Assembly: GCA_903885895.1 (NCBI GenBank)
Contig: CAISKC010000524.1
Coordinates: 1 to 11,745, forward strand
From: an uncultured Legionella sp.
Lineage (GTDB): Bacteria; Pseudomonadota; Gammaproteobacteria; Legionellales; Legionellaceae
Reading direction: 5' to 3'
DNA length: 11,745 nt
The notes below the pieces were generated by a model. It worked only from the letters and a program-made list of their open reading frames with translations. It did no database searches and was not told the DNA's origin. Positions 1 through 7,709 of the stretch are shown one piece after another (position 1 is the first letter of the stretch; the number at the start of each line of letters is the position of its first letter). The position numbers and the translations under genes were made by a program.

Positions 1-105
1 AATGTTGTCATCTTCCCAACTAAGAAATGCTCCAAAATTACCCTCAACACACATTTTTACAGCCAGATTCTCCGCATCAGAGAAATGATATTTGTATTGT
101 GTCAT
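1..105 (-). CDS. Possible 5' end of an unrecognised gene running off the left edge
   Basis: On the minus strand a frame opens at an ATG at 105-103 and stays open to base 1 (35 codons), beginning MTQYKYHFSDAENLAV. The same frame is also open upstream, into the antisense of the galU remnant, so the start is uncertain. No convincing Shine-Dalgarno sequence precedes this ATG. I do not recognise the protein. The reason to list it is that bases 1-84 do not match the galU sequence they replace, so some other element must begin here. An open stretch this short could still be chance. Confidence 0.2.
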   Translation of the reverse strand, partial: MTQYKYHFSDAENLAVKMCVEGNFGAFLSWEDDNI

Positions 106-795
106 AACAAAAATGTTATTGAGGATCATTTTGATAAATCTTATCAATTCGAAACCGAGCTCATTGCACAACACAAAGAAAATATCTTATCAATGGTGCA
201 ATCAATAACCCCAGATGATATGGAATGCTTTTATGTCAGGCAACATAAAGCACTTGGGCTGGGACACGTAATCTTATCTACTGAGAGTATTGTTGGCCAT
301 GAATCATTTGCGGTTTTTCTTGTAGACAGTCTGATCGTCGGTGAACCGCTTGTTATGCAGCAGATGATCGATACTTACGAGCATTATAAGTGCAGCATTA
401 TTGCCGTAGAGGATGTGACTCATCACTTGTCAAATCAATATGGCATAGTGAGCGGAGATTCAATAGATGATCATTTGATGTATGTGAAAAGTTTGATTGA
501 AAAACCTGAACCGGAACAAACACCGCTCAGCACGGCCATTGTGGGCCGCTACATTTTAAGTCCTAATATTTTTGAGCATATCAAAGCACTACCCAAAAAA
601 GACCATCAAGAAATCCAGCTGACAGATGCGATCGCTCAATTATTAAAAACAGAACCTGTTTTAGCGCTTCGTTATAAAGGGACTCATTATGATTGCGGCA
701 GATTGCTTGGATATTTAAAGGCCAATGTTGCTTTGGGTAAAACCCACCCTACCGAAGGAGAAGCATTTTCAAAATGGCTAAAAGAAATGGTTTGA
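85..795 (+). pseudogene. galU: galU remnant: UTP-glucose-1-phosphate uridylyltransferase lacking its N-terminus
   Basis: Intact GalU makes UDP-glucose from UTP and glucose-1-phosphate in the cytoplasm. The 236 residues read here align to GalU from about residue 57 onward: MIFV, then the IEDHFD block, RQ...LGLGH, the acidic FLVD segment, IEKPEPE, AIVGRY, EIQLTDAI and YDCG near the C-terminus, ending at the usual place. The family is about 290-300 aa. The missing part holds the GxGTRxLPATK nucleotide-binding loop and the KEMLP segment, so this product should not be catalytic. The frame is open back to base 1, but those 28 codons (NVVIFPTKK...) do not resemble GalU in any of the three forward frames, so this is a replaced 5' end rather than a simple frameshift. 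It ends 9 bases from the convergent ugd stop. A fused product starting outside the window cannot be excluded. Confidence 0.8.
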
Positions 796-804
796 GAAGC
801 GCCA

Positions 805-2154
805 TCAGAGTTCAGCTACAACACCCCCTATTGGACGTCCCACTGAATAATAATAACCAATCCCGGCCTGCCTTATCTCGGATAAGTCAAAACAATTACA
901 GCCATCCATGATGGGGGCCATACCCAGCTCTTCGCGCAGTCGATCAAGCGAATAATTTTTAAATAAGTCCCAAGCTGTATCAATAACCAGTGCATCCACA
1001 TGATCAAACAATACGTCATCAGCAGAATCGCACCAGGTAATCGCATGATTATCGCCAAGACACAGACGAGCATTCGACATTGCCACGGGATCATAAACGC
1101 GCAGTTGCGTGCCATACTGCAACAACGCATTCATAACTACGATGCTGCTTGCTTCGCGTATATCATCTGTGCCCGGCTTGAATGCCAAACCCCAGATACC
1201 GATAGTCAATCCTTGTAACTGGTTCTTAAAATGTTGTAACAAACGATCAATGGCCCATTTTTTTTGTAAATTATTAACGTTATTGATGGCATCCAATAAA
1301 CAACTGTCAACCTGTAACACCTGAGCCTTTTTAGCTAGCGCTCGAACATCTTTAGGAAAGCAGGATCCACCATAACCCATGCCAACTTGTAAAAAATGTG
1401 ACCCAATTCGATGATCTGAGCTCATACCTGCTTGAACTTCATCCATATTAGCGCCAATTTTATCGGCTATCTGACTGATTTGATTTATAAAACTGATTTT
1501 GCAAGCAAGCATTGCGTTTGCCGCATATTTTGTAAGCTCTGCCGAAACTCGGCTCATACATTGAATAGGAACACCTCGATCAACCAGAGTCTGGTATACC
1601 GCTATGATGGGTGTTATCCGCTGCAAGTCACCACCAATAATAATACGATCAGCATGCAAAAAATCATGGATTGCATTGCCTTCACACAAAAATTCAGGGT
1701 TTGAAATCACATCAATCCGATGAGGTTTATCAGTACGTAATAACGCATCGTTCATATGCCTTTCTATGTCATGCCCTGTTCCAACCGGAACCGTTGACTT
1801 GATCACCACCAACATATCTCGATCCGCATGCTGAGCAATTTGTGTTGTCAATGTAAATATCTGCGACAAATCAGCCTGATCATCTGGCAAACCTGGCGTC
1901 CCAACTGTAATCATCTGTATGGTCGCATGCTCTATGGCATCTAATAAATTTGTTGTAAAAAGCAAATGACCTGACTCTAGTTGTTCTTTTAATAACTGAG
2001 GAAGTTGCTTTTCATGAATCGGACACTCGCCTTGCATCAGCGTTGCTATTCGTTGTTCATTGATATCAACACAAACGACTTGATGCCCAAGCTTAGCCAG
2101 ACAAGCAGCAGATACCAGTCCCACGTACCCTGCTCCATAAATTGATATTTTCAC
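805..2154 (-). CDS. ugd: UDP-glucose 6-dehydrogenase
   Basis: Oxidises UDP-glucose to UDP-glucuronate with two NAD+, giving acidic sugars for capsule or LPS. With the GTG at 2154 the protein is 449 aa, normal for the family, and begins MKISIYGAGYVGL with the NAD-binding GAGYVG loop at residues 7-12. An in-frame extension to 2280 would add a non-homologous tail and run through the divergent gene's promoter, so I reject it. Visible motifs: VGTP 84-87, STVPVGT 120-126, PEFL 153-156 with the two catalytic-site glutamates E154 and E158, KYAANAMLACK 209-219, the nucleophile C265 in GYGGSCFPKD, and GLAFKPGTDD 322-331. Two residues are odd: the usual PEFLREG reads PEFLCEG (C157) and the usual DGRN reads DGCN (C419). 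The gene converges with the galU remnant and diverges from the epimerase at 2219. Ribosome site is weak (GAGAG, about 11 bases upstream). Confidence 0.93.
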   Translation of the reverse strand: MKISIYGAGYVGLVSAACLAKLGHQVVCVDINEQRIATLMQGECPIHEKQLPQLLKEQLESGHLLFTTNLLDAIEHATIQMITVGTPGLPDDQADLSQIFTLTTQIAQHADRDMLVVIKSTVPVGTGHDIERHMNDALLRTDKPHRIDVISNPEFLCEGNAIHDFLHADRIIIGGDLQRITPIIAVYQTLVDRGVPIQCMSRVSAELTKYAANAMLACKISFINQISQIADKIGANMDEVQAGMSSDHRIGSHFLQVGMGYGGSCFPKDVRALAKKAQVLQVDSCLLDAINNVNNLQKKWAIDRLLQHFKNQLQGLTIGIWGLAFKPGTDDIREASSIVVMNALLQYGTQLRVYDPVAMSNARLCLGDNHAITWCDSADDVLFDHVDALVIDTAWDLFKNYSLDRLREELGMAPIMDGCNCFDLSEIRQAGIGYYYSVGRPIGGVVAEL

Positions 2155-2157
2155 AGT

Positions 2158-2187
2158 TTCACATACTCTCAATATTGAATGTATAAT
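2158..2187 (+). promoter_or_regulatory. Sigma-70 promoter for the epimerase gene
   Basis: TTCACA at 2158-2163 (5 of 6 to the -35 consensus) and a perfect TATAAT at 2182-2187 are separated by 18 bases. Transcription should begin near 2194, giving a leader of about 25 bases before the ATG at 2219. An ATG at 2195 would be essentially leaderless, which is the main argument for the downstream start. The same 64-base gap must also hold the ugd promoter on the other strand, but I see no clear one. Confidence 0.6.
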
Positions 2188-2218
2188 TAAAAGTATGGCA
2201 CATAAACGGATGGTATTG

Positions 2219-3073
2219 ATGCAAATATTAGTCACTGGCGGATTAGGATTTGTCGGCAAGCATTTGATCCGTTTGCTCAAAGCTACCTATCCAAATTGTC
2301 ATATCCTATGCTTGGATAAAAATAGTCATCAAACATCAACAGATGTTGGGGTAGAAACCATTATTGGTCATACCATGGACATTGTTTCGCTTATGAAAAA
2401 CTATCCTCGTCCAGATGTCATATTCCATTTAGGCGAGTTTTCACGCATACGTCCTTCCTTTACTAAATTGGAAGATGTATGGAACTCTGTGTGTATGGGG
2501 ACGTTTCGCGTCATTCAATATTGTAGCGAAAACCACATTAAACTCATTTATACGGGTTCTTCGAGTAAATTTGGTGATACAAAAAATGAAACTTTGTCTC
2601 CCTATGTCTGGTATAAAGCAAAAAACACTGAGTTAATTCATCATTATTCCCAATGGTTTGGTCTTAACTATCGAATTGGTTATTTATGTAATGTCTATGG
2701 GCCAGGACAAATAGAAAATAGCGAATATGCAACCGTCATTGGTATTTTTGAAAAACAATATAGGCAAAAAAACCCATTAACCATCATCTCTCCTGGAACA
2801 CAAAAGCGCTATTTTACGCATGTCGAGGATGTGTGCGCGGGTTTAATCCAGCTACTTGATTATCCTAAAAATTCGGAGTTTATCTTTGGTCATCCTGAAG
2901 CTTACTCTATCTTCGAAGTCGCTCATATGTTCCGCAGTGACTATATACTCATTCCAGCACAACCTGGTGAGCGTTTTAAACTATTTCAACCCAACAATGA
3001 AGCTGAACTCGAACTTGGTTGGAAGCCCACACACTCTTTACCTGAATATATTGCCAAATTGCCAAAAAGTTAG
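2219..3073 (+). CDS. NAD-dependent sugar-nucleotide epimerase/dehydratase (extended SDR)
   Basis: An extended short-chain dehydrogenase of the GalE-like type, acting on an NDP-sugar in the cytoplasm. The exact substrate cannot be read from the sequence. From the chosen ATG it is 284 aa: GGLGFVG NAD loop at residues 7-13, an acidic residue after beta-2 (CLDK), the HLGEFSRIRPS segment after beta-4, SSS at 114-116, and the catalytic Y129xxxK133 in YVWYK. NVYGPG and PGTQKRYFTHVEDV follow. The GE[YF]SR and GSSSKFGD wording matches a subfamily usually annotated only as NAD-dependent epimerase/dehydratase. In-frame ATGs also exist at 2195 and 2210. I chose 2219 because the family starts MxILVTGG and because the promoter start point falls at about 2194. 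It diverges from ugd, and its context suggests surface-polysaccharide synthesis. Active-site residues look intact. Confidence 0.85.
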   Translation: MQILVTGGLGFVGKHLIRLLKATYPNCHILCLDKNSHQTSTDVGVETIIGHTMDIVSLMKNYPRPDVIFHLGEFSRIRPSFTKLEDVWNSVCMGTFRVIQYCSENHIKLIYTGSSSKFGDTKNETLSPYVWYKAKNTELIHHYSQWFGLNYRIGYLCNVYGPGQIENSEYATVIGIFEKQYRQKNPLTIISPGTQKRYFTHVEDVCAGLIQLLDYPKNSEFIFGHPEAYSIFEVAHMFRSDYILIPAQPGERFKLFQPNNEAELELGWKPTHSLPEYIAKLPKS

Positions 3074-3115
3074 GACACACAACACATCGCTACCGTTCTC
3101 CCTTGTACGCTTCAT

Positions 3116-3148
3116 CTCGAATCCTAAGCACCGTACGTGGACTTCGAG
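3116..3148. repeat. Inverted repeat downstream of the epimerase gene
   Basis: CTCGAATCC (3116-3124) and GGACTTCGAG (3139-3148) form a 9-base-pair stem with one bulged C and a 14-base loop that itself contains CGTACG. It lies 43 bases after the epimerase stop. There is no T-run after it, so it is a poor intrinsic terminator. It could instead be an RNA structure in the purB leader. The rest of the gap (3074-3231) shows a TTGACA at 3183-3188 but no matching -10 at a normal distance, so I call no promoter there. Confidence 0.35.
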
Positions 3149-3224
3149 CCTTAATAACAAGTAGCACACCTCTATTAATCATTTGACAATGCATCCTCTT
3201 TCACACGACATCCCACGCCATGTA

Positions 3225-3240
3225 AAGGAGAGTGAATTTG
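3225..3240 (+). promoter_or_regulatory. Strong Shine-Dalgarno placed before an upstream in-frame TTG
   Basis: AAGGAG at 3225-3230 is followed by a GTG at 3232 (too close) and by a TTG at 3238-3240 with a 7-base spacing, which is ideal. Both codons are in frame with purB and would add 22-24 residues before the conserved start at 3304. The ATG at 3304 has only a weak GAG 8 bases upstream. Confidence 0.5.
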
Positions 3241-3303
3241 TCAATTGTCCTCAGTCTTGTTAGAATTGCAGTCATTTTCCCTGTGTATCATCGAGATGTC
3301 GCC

Positions 3304-4674
3304 ATGACCCTTTCTGCATTAAATGCTATCTGCCCTATTGATGGGCGTTATTTGAAAAAAACCATGGCACTGAGTTCGTTTTTTTCTGAGTACGCTCTGA
3401 TTTATTATCGTTTAATGGTTGAAATTCGTTGGTTGGAATCTTTGGCTGACAATGAGCTCATCAAAGAAGTCCCTGCTTTAGACGATACTGCGCGCGCATT
3501 TTTGCAAAATATTCTCAAACAATTTGATGAACACGAAGCGCTGAAAGTCAAAGCTTATGAAAAACAAACCAATCATGACGTCAAAGCCATCGAATATTAT
3601 CTCCGAGATAAATTAGAACATTCCGCACTGGTGAGTGACTTAAGTCCTTTTATTCATTTCGCATGCACGTCTGAAGATATTAATAATGTAGCGTATGCCT
3701 TGATGATCAAAGAGGCCATCGCCAAAGTGATTCAACCTACTTTGGCAGAAATTATTGGGGGAATCACACTATTGGGAAAACAATATGGGGATTTGCCTAT
3801 GTTGTCGCGCACTCATGGCCAACCAGCCACCCCCACTACCATCGGTAAAGAACTCATCAATTATGCGGCACGTTTAAAACGCCCTATGCAACAATTAGTA
3901 GAAATGCTGATTTCGGCAAAATTTAATGGCGCCGTGGGAAATTATAATGCGCACGTCATTGCGTACCCAGAGATTGACTGGCGCAAACATTGCACTCACT
4001 TTATTACCTCATTAGGCTTGTCATTCAATCCATATACCACTCAGATTGAACCCCATGACGGTATTGCAGAAATTTCTCATTTGATGATCCGTATTCATAC
4101 CATTCTCTTGGATTATACTTGTGATATCTGGCACTACATTTCTTTGGGATACTTCAAGCAAAAAACCATTGCAGAAGAAGTGGGCTCTTCCACCATGCCG
4201 CACAAAGTCAATCCTATCGATTTTGAAAATGCAGAAGGCAATTTAGGCTTATCCAATACACTATTTCAGCATTTTGCAGACAAATTACCACGCTCACGCC
4301 TACAACGTGATTTATCAGACTCCACTGTCATGCGCAATATAGGTGTGGCATTTGCTTATGCACTCATCGCTTATCAATCGCTTGCGCAAGGTAATGACAA
4401 ATTACAAATCAATCAACCCGCTTTACAAGCAGACTTGGATGCCAATTGGAATGTGATCTCAGAAGCCATTCAAACTGTCATGCGGCGTTATCATATTCCA
4501 AAAGCTTATGAGCAAATGAAGGATTTGACACGCGGACAAGGTATTGATCAAGAAAAACTAGTAACGTTCATCCAGCATTTAAACATTCCTCAAGCTGATA
4601 AAGAACGCCTGCTCAACCTGACGCCAAATCAATATACCGGCTTAGCGCATGTCTTGGTGAAAGCATTTTCATGA
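3304..4674 (+). CDS. purB: Adenylosuccinate lyase
   Basis: Cleaves SAICAR to AICAR and adenylosuccinate to AMP, each time releasing fumarate, in purine synthesis (cytoplasm, homotetramer in the family). From the ATG at 3304 it is 456 aa, the same length as E. coli PurB, and the alignment begins at once (LSALNAICPIDGRY versus LSSLTAVSPVDGRY). The TSED motif is at 122-125, the catalytic-acid histidine is H171 in SRTHGQPATP, NGAVGNYNAH is at 208-217, and the signature GSSTMPHKVNP at 294-304 holds the catalytic serines, so all essential residues are present. The frame continues upstream to 3232, where a strong ribosome site precedes a TTG at 3238, so a 478-aa form with a hydrophobic 22-residue extension is possible. 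It is the first gene of a purB-nadB-nadA operon: its TGA overlaps the nadB ATG (ATGA). Confidence 0.95.
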   Translation: MTLSALNAICPIDGRYLKKTMALSSFFSEYALIYYRLMVEIRWLESLADNELIKEVPALDDTARAFLQNILKQFDEHEALKVKAYEKQTNHDVKAIEYYLRDKLEHSALVSDLSPFIHFACTSEDINNVAYALMIKEAIAKVIQPTLAEIIGGITLLGKQYGDLPMLSRTHGQPATPTTIGKELINYAARLKRPMQQLVEMLISAKFNGAVGNYNAHVIAYPEIDWRKHCTHFITSLGLSFNPYTTQIEPHDGIAEISHLMIRIHTILLDYTCDIWHYISLGYFKQKTIAEEVGSSTMPHKVNPIDFENAEGNLGLSNTLFQHFADKLPRSRLQRDLSDSTVMRNIGVAFAYALIAYQSLAQGNDKLQINQPALQADLDANWNVISEAIQTVMRRYHIPKAYEQMKDLTRGQGIDQEKLVTFIQHLNIPQADKERLLNLTPNQYTGLAHVLVKAFS

Positions 4675-6320
4675 CTAAAATACCTTCACAACAGGGGCAA
4701 GCTTTAGACTATGATGTCTTAGTGATCGGTTCTGGATTAGCCGGACTCCATTATTGCGCCCAGCTATTAGAGCGCCTGCCTAAGATTCGAATTGCGTTGT
4801 TGAGTAAAATCGCTGCTGAAGAATGCAATAGCTGGTATGCACAAGGTGGGATTGCTGCTGTTTCATTAGAAAATGACTCCATTGCATCGCATGTTGCAGA
4901 CACACTGCGCGCAGGAGATGGTTTATGCTATAAACCTGCAGTCGAAGCCATCATTCACCAAGGACCCGCTGCTATTGCTCAGCTCGAAGCGTACACAATT
5001 CCTTTTCAAAAAACGTCATCTGGTTACAGTTTAGCTCAAGAAGGCGGGCATTCGCATCGCAGAATTTATCATTGTGGCGATAAAACGGGTGCAACTGTCA
5101 TGACACTCTTACTCGCCTTTATCAGACAGCATCCACAAATCACTTTGTTTGAAGACCATATTGCAGTGAATTTAATCACCCATTACCACCCACATTGTGT
5201 GACCAATCAAGGCGAAGTGTTAGGCGCTTATGTTTTAGAGTCCTCCACTCAAAAAATTCATACCCTATTAGCCCGTTGTGTGGTGTTGGCTACCGGTGGT
5301 GCCGGCAAAACGTATCGTTATACGTCCAATCCTATGATTGCTACCGGAGATGGCGTTGCTATGGCTTACCGAGCGGGTGCACGCGTTGGTAATATGGAGT
5401 TTTATCAATTTCACCCCACATTGCTCTATCATCACAGTATCCATAATTTTCTTATATCCGAGGCAGTCCGCGGTGAAGGTGCCATCCTTCGTCATCCCGA
5501 TACAGAAGAAAGATTTATGCCCCGTTACGCACCGGAACAACAAGAACTCGCAACGCGTGATGTGGTGGCGCGTGCTATTTTTACTGAGATAGAGCAAAGC
5601 GATCATGATTATGTCTATTTAGACATTCGACATCAACCACGCGCATTTTTACAAAAGCGTTTCCCACAGATTTTTCAGACATTACTGAGTATTGGTATCG
5701 ATATGAGCCAAGACTTGATTCCAGTTGTCCCAGCCGCGCATTATCAATGTGGCGGCATCTTAACGGACATCCATGGCCATACTGATTTGAAACGTTTGTA
5801 CGCCATTGGTGAAGTAGCCTTTACCGGTTTACATGGTGCCAATCGCCTCGCTTCCAATTCTTTACTCGAAGCAGTGGTCATGGCCTCTTACGCCGCGGCA
5901 GCCTCAACCAAAGATCTTGCTGATCCCATCGATCATGCGCGTCATATTTCTAATTGGCAATCTGGTAATGAAAACAATCCCCGCCGTGCCAGCCAAATTA
6001 ATGCACACTGGCTAGGATTGCGTGGTGAAATGACGTCGTATGCTGGGATTGTACGTACCGAAGCCGGACTGCAAGATTTATTGGGACTGGTTACTCAACG
6101 CCGCACCATCATCGAAGAATATTATTGGAAAAACCGCATTACCCGAGATTTTATCGAATTACGGAATATCATTTTAAACGCGGAGTTAATTGTCAGCGCT
6201 GCATTATCGCGACGCGAATCTCGGGGTGGACATTATCGTGAAGACTTCCCACACAAACAAGCGCAAGCACGTGAAAGCATTGCACAAATGAGTACCCCAC
6301 TCCATGCCTTTTTTACCTAG
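4671..6320 (+). CDS. nadB: L-aspartate oxidase
   Basis: FAD enzyme that oxidises L-aspartate to iminoaspartate, the first step of de novo NAD synthesis, passing the unstable product to NadA. It can use oxygen or fumarate as acceptor in the E. coli enzyme. The protein is 549 aa (E. coli 540). It has GSGLAG at 20-25 for FAD, the SWYAQGGIAAV block 54-64, EGGHSHRR with E124, ATGGAG 207-212, H248 in QFHPT, R296 in TRDVVAR, H357 in AAHYQCGG, and R392 in GANRLASNSLLE. These correspond to the E. coli active-site residues E121, H244, R290, H351 and R386. The ELAPRD motif reads ELATRD, a mild change. Its ATG overlaps the purB stop by 4 bases, implying coupled translation, and PurB-derived fumarate is a plausible local acceptor (inference). 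Confidence 0.96.
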   Translation: MTKIPSQQGQALDYDVLVIGSGLAGLHYCAQLLERLPKIRIALLSKIAAEECNSWYAQGGIAAVSLENDSIASHVADTLRAGDGLCYKPAVEAIIHQGPAAIAQLEAYTIPFQKTSSGYSLAQEGGHSHRRIYHCGDKTGATVMTLLLAFIRQHPQITLFEDHIAVNLITHYHPHCVTNQGEVLGAYVLESSTQKIHTLLARCVVLATGGAGKTYRYTSNPMIATGDGVAMAYRAGARVGNMEFYQFHPTLLYHHSIHNFLISEAVRGEGAILRHPDTEERFMPRYAPEQQELATRDVVARAIFTEIEQSDHDYVYLDIRHQPRAFLQKRFPQIFQTLLSIGIDMSQDLIPVVPAAHYQCGGILTDIHGHTDLKRLYAIGEVAFTGLHGANRLASNSLLEAVVMASYAAAASTKDLADPIDHARHISNWQSGNENNPRRASQINAHWLGLRGEMTSYAGIVRTEAGLQDLLGLVTQRRTIIEEYYWKNRITRDFIELRNIILNAELIVSAALSRRESRGGHYREDFPHKQAQARESIAQMSTPLHAFFT

Positions 6321-6326
6321 AGACTT

Positions 6327-7670
6327 ATGATGTTTAAATCCAGCACCGATTATACACCTCAAACCTCCATGCATCGCATCACGTCCGATATGACTATCTG
6401 TCAATCTGATTATCCATTGGATTGGTATCAACCTGAATTTATACCGTATGCAGAAGCCTACCAAGCTCTCCCGGATCGCAAATTAACCACCGTGCTTGCA
6501 TGGATGACGCCGTATATGAACAAAGCCAAAGATCATTTTGGCGATCAATTGCTCTTACTAGCACACTACTATATGGGCGGTGATATTGTTCGTTTGGTAG
6601 AGCAATTTGGCGGACAAGTTGGCGATTCTTATCAATTGGCTTTGATGGCAGCACGTCATCCAGAAAAATCGGTGATCATCGAATCAGCGGTCCATTTTAT
6701 GGCAGAATCGATTCGTATTCTGGCGCATGAGACACAACAAGTTTATATTACCAATCCACGCTCTGGCTGTACGATGGAGATCTTGGCCAAGGATTTTATG
6801 GTAGAACCTGCCATCTTGGATTTAAATGCACGTTATGGTCAAGAGAACGTCTTACCTGTTTGTTATATGAATACATCTGGCCGAGTCAAGGCCATGACTG
6901 GTGCGCAAGGTGGCGCCGTCTGTACCAGTTCCAATGTCAAAAAAATCATGCAATGGGCACGCACTCAAAAGAAAAAAATCTTATTCATCCCAGATCAACA
7001 CATGGGAGAAAATGTGGCACATTGGCTTGGCATCCATGATCTCGCTTATTGGCCAGGTGGTACCGCTGGCGCACAATATAGTTTAGAACAGCAAGACAAG
7101 ACCACTATCGCGCAATTCGATCGAGCTGAATTGGTATTATTTGGCAGCGAATGCGCCGTGCATACGCATTTCAAAGCGAGTATGTGTGAATATTGGCAAC
7201 AACAAGGCTATACAACGATTGCCCACCCTGAGTGCCGGCTAGAAGTCATCAAAAGCGTACAACATGCAGGATCGACAGCCTTTATTTGGGATTACGTCGT
7301 CCATGATCGGGCACAAACCCGACAATATGCTATCGCCACTGAAAATCATATGGTAGAAAACTTAAAACAATACTGCCGACCATTAGGTATCCAAGTCGTT
7401 AATTTAGCTGAAGCACCCCAAGAACCTGGGCTCATGGGCGTCGGCTGCGGTTGTGCTACCATGTCCCGGAACGATCCCCCTCATTTAATCGGCTTAGTCG
7501 ACCTCCTTCGCCAAGGCAAAACCATGGACTATAACAATATCCGAGCCGGTGATGTGGTCTCTGAATTTACTGGCATTCGCCAACGTTTACAGACTCAAGA
7601 TCAAAATTGGGTCATCGATAATGCCAAAAAAGCGCTGCAAAAAATGATTATGATTACAGAAAGCCCCTAA
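6327..7670 (+). CDS. nadA: Quinolinate synthase, long type
   Basis: A [4Fe-4S] enzyme that condenses iminoaspartate with dihydroxyacetone phosphate to quinolinate for NAD synthesis. It is 447 aa, against 347 in E. coli. The difference comes from an N-terminal extension of about 50 residues and an insertion of about 30 residues between DQHMGEN (223-229) and the second cluster cysteine. The layout (HPECRLEV 300-307, CGCATMSRNDPPHL 374-387) matches the longer NadA type I associate with Deinococcus and actinobacteria rather than the short enterobacterial type. Likely cluster ligands are C148 (SGCTME), C276 (ECAVH) and C374 or C376. Other active-site segments are AHYYM 79-83, AVHFMAES 121-128 and YMNTSGRVKA 180-189. 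It starts 6 bases after nadB. ATGs at 6327 and 6330 are both usable, with AGAGAC upstream. No nadC lies in the window. Confidence 0.95.
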   Translation: MMFKSSTDYTPQTSMHRITSDMTICQSDYPLDWYQPEFIPYAEAYQALPDRKLTTVLAWMTPYMNKAKDHFGDQLLLLAHYYMGGDIVRLVEQFGGQVGDSYQLALMAARHPEKSVIIESAVHFMAESIRILAHETQQVYITNPRSGCTMEILAKDFMVEPAILDLNARYGQENVLPVCYMNTSGRVKAMTGAQGGAVCTSSNVKKIMQWARTQKKKILFIPDQHMGENVAHWLGIHDLAYWPGGTAGAQYSLEQQDKTTIAQFDRAELVLFGSECAVHTHFKASMCEYWQQQGYTTIAHPECRLEVIKSVQHAGSTAFIWDYVVHDRAQTRQYAIATENHMVENLKQYCRPLGIQVVNLAEAPQEPGLMGVGCGCATMSRNDPPHLIGLVDLLRQGKTMDYNNIRAGDVVSEFTGIRQRLQTQDQNWVIDNAKKALQKMIMITESP

Positions 7671-7678
7671 ATTTATAT

Positions 7679-7698
7679 TGCGCTGAATCGGATGCGCA
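7679..7698 (+). terminator. Weak hairpin after nadA
   Basis: TGCGC at 7679-7683 and GCGCA at 7694-7698 can pair across a 10-base loop just after the nadA stop. There is no T-run, so it would be an inefficient intrinsic terminator at best. No better candidate is visible before the tRNA promoter. Confidence 0.25.
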
Positions 7699-7709
7699 CC
7701 ATAAATATG

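Noticed and set aside
2155..2280. N-terminal extension of Ugd to 2280
   Set aside because: The added residues have no family counterpart, and they cover the divergent promoter and the first codons of the epimerase gene.
3183..3188. TTGACA as -35 of a purB promoter
   Set aside because: No acceptable -10 occurs 16-19 bases downstream (the sequence there is GC-rich, e.g. CGACAT).
5268..5606. 112-aa minus-strand frame inside nadB
   Set aside because: Shadow of conserved nadB coding sequence.
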